Assembly: GCA_020073145.1 (NCBI GenBank)
Contig: JAIQFS010000005.1
Span: forward strand, 119,575 to 183,574
From: Terriglobia bacterium
GTDB taxonomy: Bacteria > Acidobacteriota > Terriglobia > Bryobacterales > Bryobacteraceae
Direction of reading: 5' to 3'
DNA length: 64,000 nucleotides
Both the position numbers and the translations under genes were made by a program. The stretch's first letter is position 1, and each line of letters starts with the position of its first letter. Shown in pieces: positions 51,791-60,600 of the stretch. The notes under the pieces were generated by a model. It was not told the origin of the DNA and searched no databases. It saw nothing but the letters and a program-made list of their open reading frames with translations.

Positions 51791-53584
51791 TCAATTCGCC
51801 GGTCCCGCCGCCCCCCTGCCTCTGGCAGGTGCCGCCGCCGGAGGCGGCACGGGCGGCATGGTTGCGCCGCCGTCCAAGGTGAACGTGAACAGGCGATTAT
51901 TGGGGCTGGAGCGCGCCAGAATTGCGAAGTATTGCTTGCCGTCCAGCATGTAGGAGATCCAATTGACCGGGCGGTCGCCGAGCTGCGGCTCCTCCCAGAG
52001 CTTCTCGCCGGTTTCGGCATCGTAGGCGGAGTTGCCCATAAAGACCAGGCCGCCGGCGGTGGCGAGCGTGCCTCCACCGGGCGCGCCGGGCTCGAACAAA
52101 TGGCGCCAGCGCTCCTTCTGCTGAACCGGATCCCAGGCCACCAGGAAACGGCCGGTGACTTCCGGTTGCGTGGCCGCAATGTCGGTCTCCGGAATAGGCC
52201 CGGCACCGCCGAAGGCAACGCCCGTGCTGGGGCGTCCGGGCGTGAATTGGAATTGGTCCGCCGGAGTCGGGACATAAGTCGTCGAAGCTTCGTTGCCGGG
52301 AAGATAGACCAGTTTCGTAAGTGGACTGTAAGACATCGGCTGCCAGTTGTGGGCTCCGGCGGCGCCCGGCCAGATCTTAATGGAATTGGTGGTATAGCGC
52401 GCGCCGGCGGCCTCGATCGGCCGGCCGTTCTTGTCGAGTCCCTTCGACCACGTCATGCGGCGCACGAAGGGTTTGCCGGAGAGGAACTCGCCCGTGATGC
52501 GGTCGAGCACATAGAAGTAGCCGTTCTTGGGCGCATGCATGAGTACCTTCCGATCCCGGCCGTCGATCTTCAGATCGGCGAGGATGAAGGGCTGAGTCGC
52601 GGTGAAGTCCCAGGTTTCGCCGGGGTTCTCCTGGAAATACCAGACCATGCGCCCGGTGTCCGGTTTCACCGCGAGAATCGAGGCCAGATACAGATTGTCG
52701 CCTCCCTTGGGGCTGCGGATGTTCTGATTCCAGGGGCCGCCGTTGCCAGTGCCGATGTAGAGCAGATCGGCCGCGGGATCGTAGGCCATGGCGTCCCACA
52801 CCGTGCCGCCGCCGCCCCATTTCCACCACTCGCCGGTCCAGGTTTTAGCGGCCGCTTCGAGTTCCGGATGTTCGGAGGGCTTGGAGGGGTCGCCTGGCAC
52901 CGTGTAGAAGCGCCACGTGCGCTTGCCGGTTTCGGCATCGTAGGCGGAGAAGTAGCCGCGCACCGCCTGCTCGGCGCCGCTCGATCCGACAATCACTTTG
53001 CCTTTGACCACGCGCACGGCGGAGGTCAGGATGGTGTCGCCGCCCGGAACGGTGTCCTGCGTGGACCAGAGGAGCTTGCCGGTTTCCTGATCGAGCGCGA
53101 CCACGCGGCCGTCCAGGAGCCCGGCATAGACGCGCCCATTGTAGAGCGCCACGCCGCGGTTCACGGGACCGCAACAGAGCCCCTGGATGTGCGCGCGCGG
53201 AACGTCCGGATCCCAACGCCACTTGGTCTGGCCCGTACGCGCGTCCACGGCGAACATCACATCCCAGGGGAGAATGCCGTAGAGCACGCCGTTGTGCATC
53301 AAGGGCGTGGCCTCCACGGTGCCTTGCGGCGCTTCCGTCGGAACCGACCAGGCGAGCGACAGCCGTTTTACGTTCTTGTTGTTGATCTGGTTGAGGGGGC
53401 TGAAGTGCGTTTCGGCGTAGTCGTGGCCGTAAGTGAGCCACTCGTCGCCATTGCCGGCGGCATTGATCAGCACCTGAGGCGTCACCGCAGCAGCGGGCGG
53501 CTGGGCGGAGGCGAGCGAAACCATCAGCCCGGCTGCCGCCGCGGCGGTGAACCACGGTGTCACGATCTTCAGCTTCCGTTGCAC
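51791..53584 (-). CDS. PQQ-dependent dehydrogenase (quinoprotein, no cytochrome domain)
   Basis: 597 aa from GTG 53584, chosen because GGAGGA is well spaced upstream and the following sequence is a clean signal peptide (IVTPWFTAAAAAGLMVSLASA). Tryptophan-docking propeller motifs, a vicinal disulfide CC (C137-C138 in GLCCGPVNRG) and WDFTATQ with the catalytic-type Asp are visible. The residue two after that Asp is Thr, not the Asp of lanthanide enzymes, so calcium dependence is predicted. No heme CxxCH is present. Likely a periplasmic alcohol or sugar dehydrogenase; substrate unknown. Confidence 0.92.
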   Translation of the reverse strand: MQRKLKIVTPWFTAAAAAGLMVSLASAQPPAAAVTPQVLINAAGNGDEWLTYGHDYAETHFSPLNQINNKNVKRLSLAWSVPTEAPQGTVEATPLMHNGVLYGILPWDVMFAVDARTGQTKWRWDPDVPRAHIQGLCCGPVNRGVALYNGRVYAGLLDGRVVALDQETGKLLWSTQDTVPGGDTILTSAVRVVKGKVIVGSSGAEQAVRGYFSAYDAETGKRTWRFYTVPGDPSKPSEHPELEAAAKTWTGEWWKWGGGGTVWDAMAYDPAADLLYIGTGNGGPWNQNIRSPKGGDNLYLASILAVKPDTGRMVWYFQENPGETWDFTATQPFILADLKIDGRDRKVLMHAPKNGYFYVLDRITGEFLSGKPFVRRMTWSKGLDKNGRPIEAAGARYTTNSIKIWPGAAGAHNWQPMSYSPLTKLVYLPGNEASTTYVPTPADQFQFTPGRPSTGVAFGGAGPIPETDIAATQPEVTGRFLVAWDPVQQKERWRHLFEPGAPGGGTLATAGGLVFMGNSAYDAETGEKLWEEPQLGDRPVNWISYMLDGKQYFAILARSSPNNRLFTFTLDGGATMPPVPPPAAAPARGRGAAGPAN

Positions 53585-53839
53585 GGTGGGAGTTCCTCCA
53601 CGAGTCCAGTTGAGTGAAGCCAACCGCCAGTCATGGTATCAGCGCTTCCTTCCCAAAGTCTAACCGCCACTCGTGCCTACTTGAGCAAGCGTATCGCGAC
53701 TCGCCACCTGGTTCTAGCCTGGCTGGTAGGTAAGAATGAACCGGAATAGTCTACGCCATGACCACCACAGAGCATCGCCGAATCCTTTCGCAGGGGCCGC
53801 CCTCATCGCTATCGCTTGGTTGGACACTGTAATTTTGGC
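53585..53839. other. Intergenic region between PQQ gene and small gene
   Basis: About 255 nt with the divergent upstream sequences of the two genes. No confident promoter pair and no further gene is seen. Confidence 0.4.
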
Positions 53840-53871
53840 GCTTAGAGCAGGGCCCTCCGGTTGCTCTAAGC
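53840..53871 (+). promoter_or_regulatory. Perfect 10-bp hairpin in the leader of a small gene
   Basis: GCTTAGAGCA (53840-53849), 12-nt loop, TGCTCTAAGC (53862-53871), 20 nt before the ATG at 53892. There is no following T-run, so it is not a simple terminator; a leader RNA structure or operator is more likely. Confidence 0.45.
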
Positions 53872-53891
53872 CGGCGACAGAGGGAAATACG

Positions 53892-54128
53892 ATGCCGGGT
53901 GGTCTTCTCATCATGCAGTCCCGGGTACTGCCTCAGAACGAAGACTCCTTCGACGTGGAGGAGTTGGCAAGTCAGGCTGCGGAGGCTTTGGAAGCCTACC
54001 AAAGAGCTCCCTGGCACCAGTTGAGCGACCGGACTCGAATGGCAAAGCTACATCGGGCCATCGCGCTTCTCCAGCGTATGGAGGGTCTGGCAACCGGACA
54101 GATTCCGATACGGATTTCGGGGGATTGA
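53892..54128 (+). CDS. Small hypothetical protein
   Basis: 78 aa from ATG 53892 (alternative 53913). The sequence is acidic and helical: DSFDVEELASQAAEALEAYQ and RTRMAKLHRAIALLQRMEG. No family recognised. The upstream hairpin and the amphipathic helix pattern make a real gene plausible. Confidence 0.5.
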   Translation: MPGGLLIMQSRVLPQNEDSFDVEELASQAAEALEAYQRAPWHQLSDRTRMAKLHRAIALLQRMEGLATGQIPIRISGD

Positions 54129-54204
54129 GGCGGCGAGACTCCAGTAGTCCGGTCGTCGCCGTCAGACCAGTGCTTACGAGGAAAGGCAATGCTCTGGGTT
54201 TTGC

Positions 54205-54336
54205 CGATTCAGCCACGACGTGGCGATGCGGGTCACGGCGGCCGGCACCGTGTCGGTGCGGCTGTGCAACCTGTCGGGCGCGACGCTGAACCGGCCAGCG
54301 CCACGTTTCGAGCGCGGTTGGTGAAGAACTTCTAAG
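54205..54336 (+). pseudogene. Frameshifted C-terminal fragment of a lost gene
   Basis: One frame reads HDVAMRVTAAGTVSVRLCNLSGATLN, then a one-base loss at CTGAACCGGCC shifts to ASATFRARLVKNF and a TAA at 54334-54336. The RVTAAGTVSVRLCN pattern is a common ending of phage-like or surface hypothetical proteins. No start is visible. Its end overlaps the 3' end of gmhB. Confidence 0.5.
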
Positions 54337-54853
54337 CGCCCAACAGCCAGTCCACGGCAGCGGCGGCGTCGGCCGCGATAAAGTCGGCGTCGTAATCTTG
54401 CGAGGCGCCGTAGCCGGTACGAACCAGGATGGTGCGGGTGCCGGCGCGGCGGCCGCATTCCATGTCGGCGGCTTGATCGCCGACGAAGAAGGAGCGAGTC
54501 AGATCGATCGCGTGCTCCGCCGCAGCTTCCAGCACCATCCCCGGCTCCGGCTTGCGGCGCGACGAGGCGGCTTCGGGCGAGTCTGGACAAAAGTAGACGC
54601 CATCGATGAGGCGGGCACCGGTCTGGCGGAGCATCTCGGCCTCGACCGCGCGATATTGCGCTTCCGTCATCAGGCCGCGGCCGATGCCGCTCTGGTTGGT
54701 GATGACGAAGACGAGAAAGCCGGCATCTTTGAGGCGGCGCAGGGCGTCCGGAACGCCGGGGAGAGTTTTCACCAGCGCCGGGTCGGCGCAGTAGTGGACT
54801 TCTTCGATGAGGGTGCCGTCGCGATCGAAGAACACTGCCCGCCGGCCGCTCAT
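54332..54853 (-). CDS. gmhB: D-glycero-D-manno-heptose-1,7-bisphosphate 7-phosphatase-like (HAD-IIIA)
   Basis: 173 aa from ATG 54853, overlapping the kinase stop (ATGA). The HAD nucleophile motif FFDRDGTLIEE (D10, D12), ITNQSGIGRG and KPEPGM identify the HAD-IIIA subfamily. In the ADP-heptose pathway it removes the C7 phosphate. The zinc loop of E. coli GmhB (CxH...CxC) is missing: the segment reads FCPDSPEAASSRRKPEP with one Cys. Context with gmhA and the kinase supports the role. Confidence 0.9.
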   Translation of the reverse strand: MSGRRAVFFDRDGTLIEEVHYCADPALVKTLPGVPDALRRLKDAGFLVFVITNQSGIGRGLMTEAQYRAVEAEMLRQTGARLIDGVYFCPDSPEAASSRRKPEPGMVLEAAAEHAIDLTRSFFVGDQAADMECGRRAGTRTILVRTGYGASQDYDADFIAADAAAAVDWLLGA

Positions 54854-55854
54854 TCGGGGCTGCAAGCGGCCAGAAGTTCGGCGGGCGTCACGGTGGCGGT
54901 GCCCACTTTCCCGACCACGATGCCGCTGGCGCGATTAGCCAGTTCCGCGGCCGCGGCTGGGGATGCCCCCGCCGCCAGACCGAGCGTGAACACGGCAATG
55001 GCGGTATCGCCGGCGCCGGAGACGTCGAACACCTCTTGCGCACGGGCGGGCAGATGCAGGGGCTCCGCGCTGCCGTGAAACAGCAGCATGCCCAGCTCTC
55101 CCAGGGTCACCAGCAGAGTTTCGGCCTCCCACAGACGCTGCAGGCGGCGCGCCGCTTCCAGCAGGGCCTCATCCCGGCAGACCGGTTCGACCGGCTCGGC
55201 CGGCGGCAGGCCCGCCGCGCTGAAGGCCTCGATGCGGTTCGGCTTAATGGCCGTGGCCCCGCGCCATACTAGGGAGGTGTGCGGGTGCGGATCGACCGCC
55301 AGAACCTTGCCGTGTTTCCGCGCCAGCCGGCAGATTTCATCGGCCAGAGGCTGCGTCAGAAAGCCCTTCCCGTAGTCCGCGACCACAATGCCGTCCACCT
55401 GGGGCACCGCCTGCTCCAGGTAGCCGCAGGCCCGGGCCAGTTGGTCCGCGGTCAGCGACGTCCTGCGCTCGCGGTCCACGCGAACCACCTGCTGGTGCCG
55501 CGCGATCACGCGGGTTTTGACGGTGGTGGAGGCCGACGGGTCAGCCAGCACGCCCTCGGTGCGGATGCCCGAGGCTTCCAGCAACGCGGCCAGGTTCCGG
55601 CCGGGCGCGTCAGCGCCGGTCAAACCCATGACCCGGGTTTCAGAGGTGAACTCGCGCAGATTTCGCGCCACGTTGGCCGCGCCGCCCGGGTAGTACGACT
55701 CGCCGGTCACGTTGACTACCGGAACCGGGGCTTCGGGCGAGATACGCGAGACCCTCCCCCAGATGAACTCATCCAGCATCAGGTCGCCGATGGCCAGCAT
55801 GCGCTGGCCGGCGAACCGGCCGATCAGCTCGCGGAAGTTCGGTTCAGCTCGCAT
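54850..55854 (-). CDS. rfaE1: D-glycero-beta-D-manno-heptose-7-phosphate kinase (RfaE domain I)
   Basis: 334 aa from ATG 55854, overlapping the upstream GT2-methyltransferase gene by 31 nt. PfkB/ribokinase fold: SRISPEAPVPVVNV, YYPGGAANVARNL and FDVSGAGDTAIAVF, with the catalytic Asp in GAGD. The adenylyltransferase domain of bifunctional HldE is absent, so a separate nucleotidyltransferase must exist elsewhere. It phosphorylates heptose-7-P at C1 for ADP-heptose synthesis. Confidence 0.93.
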   Translation of the reverse strand: MRAEPNFRELIGRFAGQRMLAIGDLMLDEFIWGRVSRISPEAPVPVVNVTGESYYPGGAANVARNLREFTSETRVMGLTGADAPGRNLAALLEASGIRTEGVLADPSASTTVKTRVIARHQQVVRVDRERRTSLTADQLARACGYLEQAVPQVDGIVVADYGKGFLTQPLADEICRLARKHGKVLAVDPHPHTSLVWRGATAIKPNRIEAFSAAGLPPAEPVEPVCRDEALLEAARRLQRLWEAETLLVTLGELGMLLFHGSAEPLHLPARAQEVFDVSGAGDTAIAVFTLGLAAGASPAAAAELANRASGIVVGKVGTATVTPAELLAACSPE

Positions 55855-57284
55855 GCTTCCAATAAATTCACGGCCCCCGCGCTCTTGCGGGCCACGACGA
55901 TGAGGGAAAGTCCTTTCCAGGGGATCAGCCGATCCACCCGGCTCCAGAGCCAAACCGTCTTATCGAAGATCTTGAGCACGGGCTTGCGAATATTGCGCGA
56001 ACCAGCCAGTTTACTCGATGCCCACCAGGGTGGAGTTCCGGCCTTATTGAAATTGTAGACCTTTTCCACCGTGAACCCGCGCGACTGGAGCAACTCGCGG
56101 GCGGCGCGCGCGGTATAGCGGCGCTTGTGGCCGAGGCTGTGGTCGAGCGACCCGAACAGCCACGGGTTTTGCGGCACCAGGATCACCATGTCGCCTCCCG
56201 GCTTCAACGTGGCGCGCAACCGATCGAGCACGGGCGCCGGGTCCTCCAGATATTCCAGCACATTGACACACAATACCGTGTCGAAACAATTCTCCAGGCC
56301 GGCCAGATCTTCGGGAACTTCCGGATCGATCTGCTGCACGGTGACGTTGGGCGTCCGGAGAAAGCGGTTGCGCAGGGAGTGTAGGTAGAGCGGGTCCTTT
56401 TCCGCCGCCACGTACAGCAGACGCCGGCTCATGAGGCGGCCGGCCATGTTGCCGATGCCCGCACCGATTTCCAAAACCGCGTCGCCCACGTGCGGCCGCA
56501 GGGTGCGTGCCAGCCAGCTCACATACTGCGGGGTGCCGGTCAGGTTATTGAGGACGCCGCGGCCGTAGGGCATGGCGTACAGATCGTCGATCAGCCAGTA
56601 TTTCAGAATCACGCCCAGCGCCTTGAGGCCGTCTCTCCAGCCAATCTTCTTGCCCTCCTCATAGGTGCGGCCGTGATAGCTAATGGGCACCTCATAGATG
56701 CGCAGCTTGCGCTTGGCGCTCTTCATGACGATCTCGGGCTCGAAGCCGAACCGGTCGGAGCGGATGGGGATGCTCTTGAGCAGGTCGGTGCGGAATACCT
56801 TGTAGCAGGTCTCCATGTCGGTGAGGTTGAGATTGCAGAACATGTTGGAGACCAGGGTGAGGCATTGGTTGATCACCGAATGCCAGAACAGCAGCACGCG
56901 GGTCTGCGCGCCGGCCATGTAGCGAGAGCCGAAGACGGCGTCGGCGTGTCCGTCGAGCAGCGGCTGGAGCAGGCGCGGGTATTCCGACGGATCGTATTCG
57001 AGGTCGGCGTCCTGAATGAGGGAGAAATCGCCCGCGGCCTGCTCGATGGCGGTGCGCACGGCCGCGCCCTTACCGCGGTTCTCGGGGTGGCGGTGCAACT
57101 GGATTTGAGGAAATGCCGCCGCCAGCCTCTCGAGGATCGCGAAGCTGCCGTCGGTCGAGCAGTCGTCGACGATCACGAGCTCCCGCTCCATGTTTTCGGG
57201 CAGGGGCGCGGTGAGCACCTGGGAGATGCATTGCTCCACCACGGTGCGCTCGTTGTAGACCGGCATCAGGATCGACAGCTTCAT
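55824..57284 (-). CDS. GT2 glycosyltransferase fused to SAM methyltransferase
   Basis: 486 aa from ATG 57284 (GGAG close upstream). Residues 1-250: dolichyl-phosphate-mannose-synthase-like GT2 with LSILMPVYNERTVVEQCI, VIVDDCSTDGS and IQDADLEYDP (DxD-type metal site). Residues about 265-480: class I methyltransferase with VLEIGAGIGNMAGRL and FDTVLCVNVLEYLEDP. It precedes the heptose kinase and gmhB in the same direction. Likely adds a sugar to a lipid carrier and methylates a glycan; acceptor unknown. Confidence 0.93.
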   Translation of the reverse strand: MKLSILMPVYNERTVVEQCISQVLTAPLPENMERELVIVDDCSTDGSFAILERLAAAFPQIQLHRHPENRGKGAAVRTAIEQAAGDFSLIQDADLEYDPSEYPRLLQPLLDGHADAVFGSRYMAGAQTRVLLFWHSVINQCLTLVSNMFCNLNLTDMETCYKVFRTDLLKSIPIRSDRFGFEPEIVMKSAKRKLRIYEVPISYHGRTYEEGKKIGWRDGLKALGVILKYWLIDDLYAMPYGRGVLNNLTGTPQYVSWLARTLRPHVGDAVLEIGAGIGNMAGRLMSRRLLYVAAEKDPLYLHSLRNRFLRTPNVTVQQIDPEVPEDLAGLENCFDTVLCVNVLEYLEDPAPVLDRLRATLKPGGDMVILVPQNPWLFGSLDHSLGHKRRYTARAARELLQSRGFTVEKVYNFNKAGTPPWWASSKLAGSRNIRKPVLKIFDKTVWLWSRVDRLIPWKGLSLIVVARKSAGAVNLLEACELNRTSAS

Positions 57285-57647
57285 ACGCTCCAACGGCTTA
57301 CAGGCCTCCGCGGGCGAAGGCCGACCTTCCCCCAAGTGTGAGCGATGGGGCGCGATTGCGCAAGAATTAACCCTGGATAGCAGGGGGCGGCGCGACGCGG
57401 CGTTTACCCGGGCCATCCTCTCAGTCACAGGGAACGCACGAATCAGGTATTCGGGCGAGGTTCTCTGTAATGACCGTGCGGCTGGACCAAAACTATCCTC
57501 GAACCGTCGAAATCGGCATTCGCCGACAGGGTTGGACCGGTACGAGTACAACTCAATTATGCAGGCGCCCCGATCCTGGCGATGGTGATCGGTTCCAAAT
57601 GCTCTGGCGGTCTGCGTAAGTGAGGACGGTGCGCAAGCGCGGCCGCG
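57285..57647. other. Intergenic region between GT2-methyltransferase and TIG genes
   Basis: 363 nt. The GT2 frame stays open far upstream of the ATG at 57284, but the added residues have no domain and Arg/Ser-rich random character. No promoter pair was convincing, and no lost second half of the neighbouring TIGR03437-like domain was found in the frames read. Confidence 0.4.
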
Positions 57648-60600
57648 CTACCGAGGGTGGAGGATGGGTGCGGGGAAGGGGATGATTCCCCGCGGGAAAG
57701 AATTGCGGTCAGCCGCCACGTTGAAGGGCAGCGGAGGGCTGGAGCCACCGTTCACGCGAACAACGAGTGTCGACGTACCGACCGGAGCATCGCTTGGAAG
57801 CTGAGCATCCACACGATCCGGGCTAACAAACGACACTGGTATCGCAACGTTATCGACCAGGACTGAAGTCCCGTTCAGCGAGGCTTGGAGTGCCCCGGGC
57901 GCTTGCTCTGTTTGCACGGCAAGCTTGGATCCATAGATGGAGATCAGCGAGCCTGGAATGATTGGCAACCGCCAGCTGGCGGCGTTGACAATGCGGCTGA
58001 CCGTAACACCATCCGGGGATCCGGCGCCTGAAGTGATGGAGAAATCAACTGTACTGGAGCGCGCTCCTCCCGGATCGGCTACCGCAATGTTTACGGTGCC
58101 AGGCATGGCGATCGAGCTGGTGGGCACGGTAGCTTGCAAGTCGGAGGCATCGTCATAGATCGTTGCCAGGGCCGCACCGTTCCACAGGACGGTGGCCCCC
58201 GGAAGGTAGCCGGTGCCCATGACCGTCAGGCTGAAACCAGCGCTTCCCGCCGGGGCCGAAACCGGCTGCAGTGAGAAGATCGTGGGAACCGGAGGATTGG
58301 TTGGGGCCCAAACTTTGTTGGAAACCAGACCTCCGGGGTTGGCCACGGAAACCGAGACCCCCTCCACACGGCCGATCAAATCCGCCGCCACGGCCGCTGT
58401 CAACTGGCTGGAACTCACAAACGTTGTGGCGAGTGGCGAGCCATTCCACTGAACCACAGCTCCGTTGGCGAAGCCAATCCCGTTGACTCCCAGCGTGAAG
58501 GCGGGCCCGGTGGCAGTGAAGAGCGCAGGCGACAGTGATTCGATCAGAGGGGTATCGTCCACGACGAACGAAACCGCTCGGGAAACTGTCCCGCTGGCGT
58601 TCATGACCGTGATGCTGGCCGTGGTTCTCAAGGCAACCAGGCCCGCCGCCACGGACGCGTTCAACTGAATCGGGCCGATCACCGTGGTGGGAAGCGGAGA
58701 GCCATTCCACAGAACGGTGGCCCCCGAATCGAAGGCGAAGCCTTGGACAGCCAACATAAAGCCCGGACTGCCAGCCGCAGCCTTCGGGGGAGAGACGGCG
58801 GTGATGACGGGCCCGGTTGGATTGACGGTGAACGTGGCCGGTGCAGAACTGGTGCCGTCCGGATTGAGGACCGTAATGCTGACCATCCCCGCGGTGACGA
58901 TCAGGCTGGCGGGCACCGCGGCCTGCAACTGCGTGGCGCCGAGCGAAGTCGTGTCGAGGGCTGAGCCGTTCCATCGGACAACGGAGCCGGCGAGGAAGGT
59001 GCTCCCGCTAACCGTGAGAGTGAAAGAGGGTCCCCCTTGCGTTGCCTGGCTCGGCGAAAGGGTTCCGATCACGGGAGTAGATGAGTTGATGGTGAAGGTT
59101 ACCGGTGGAGGAGAGCTGTAATCCGGTTGGACCACCGCGACGGTAGCTGTACCGGGAGTGGCGATCAGGCTCGCCGGCACCAGAGTGTCCAGCTCGGTAG
59201 TGCTGATGAATGATGTGGGCATGACGGCGTGATTCCAGTAGATCTTGGAACCGCCGGTGTACCATGCGGACGTGGCGACGAAGCCGGAGCCCCGGACCGC
59301 GAGCGTAAAGGGCCGACCTCCGGCAGTAATCTGGTCTGGAGCCAAGCCGCTGATCTGTGCGGCGGGCACACGGATGTCTAGGCCCCAATCATTTGAGGAC
59401 GTGGCACCCGGTCCAGTTCCATTGATGACCGTGATGGTATTTGCAACTCCTGCGATGGCGATCAAGCTGGCTGGCACCGCTGCCGCCAATTGCGTGGCGC
59501 TCACAAATGTAGTGGGCAGGGGAGCGCCGTCCCAGTGGACCACGGAGGCGACCGTGAAACCGGTGCCATTGACCGTGAGGGGAAAAGCAGGACCGCCCGC
59601 TGTCACCCAGGACGGCACCGTCCCGGTCAAGGTGGGAAGCGGTGGCGCCACGGTGAAAGCGATGGTCCGCGAAGACGTGCCGTAGCGGGGATCGACCACG
59701 GATGCCGTAGCAGGTCCCGGCACCACGGCCGCCGGGAAACGGACGGAGAGACTGGTCGAGCTTTCCGAATATGCGCTCAAATCCCACTGGGAACCGGACT
59801 GACTGATTCGAACCTCGCAACCCCCTATTCCCACCCCGGTCGCCGTGATGCCGCTACCTGCGGGAGGCGACGCCGGGCTGATTCCGGTCAGAACCGGCTC
59901 CACGTAGACGGGCCACGTGTTCGAGATGGTTAACTCGGGGTTGAACACGTTAAGGTCCAGCCTGCTGGAGTTCGCGACCCAACTCGCCGGAATCGCGGCA
60001 GTGAGTTGGGTGCTGCTGACGAAGTTGGCCGCCACCTGTTGATCGGCCCGGCGCAAGACGGAGCCCGGAACGAAGCCGCTCCCAGACAGCGTGATCGTAA
60101 ACCCCGGCCCCCCGGCATCGACTTGGCTGGGAGTGGCATTCGTGATCACGGGAACGGCGTTGGCAACGTGAACACTTAGGGCGCCGCCACCGATCACGTC
60201 GGAGCTTGCGGATGCCACGCCAATCCAAGCCCAACCCGGGCTCGCAATCAAGCTCGCCGGAATCATCGCCGTGAGCTGCGTACTGCTTACAAAGGTGGCG
60301 GCCAGCGAAGAAAGGCCGGTGCCCGTGATGTTAGTCCAGTACACCGCGTTGTTGTCCGGACTGAAACCGATGCCCGAAACCGTGAGCGTGAACGCTGGCC
60401 CGCCGGTCGTCACCTGACTCGGGCTAACGCTGGTGATGGTCGGCGGCTGGGCAAGAATCCTGTAGGTGACAGGATTCGACGTCACTCCGCCCGAGACAAC
60501 GCTGATGACAGCGGTTCCTGGAATGGCCTGTAGGCCGACGGGAACTTGAGCGTCCAGTTGGCCGGGGCTGGAGACGAAAGTGCTGAGAGGCGAGCCGTTC

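Noticed and set aside
51344..53617. Long plus-strand frame opposite the PQQ dehydrogenase
   Set aside because: It lies antisense to a gene with clear motifs; its protein has no recognisable domain.
59811..59825. tRNA T-arm-like GGTTCGAATC on the minus strand
   Set aside because: It is inside a TIG repeat codon run and no acceptor or anticodon arms surround it.
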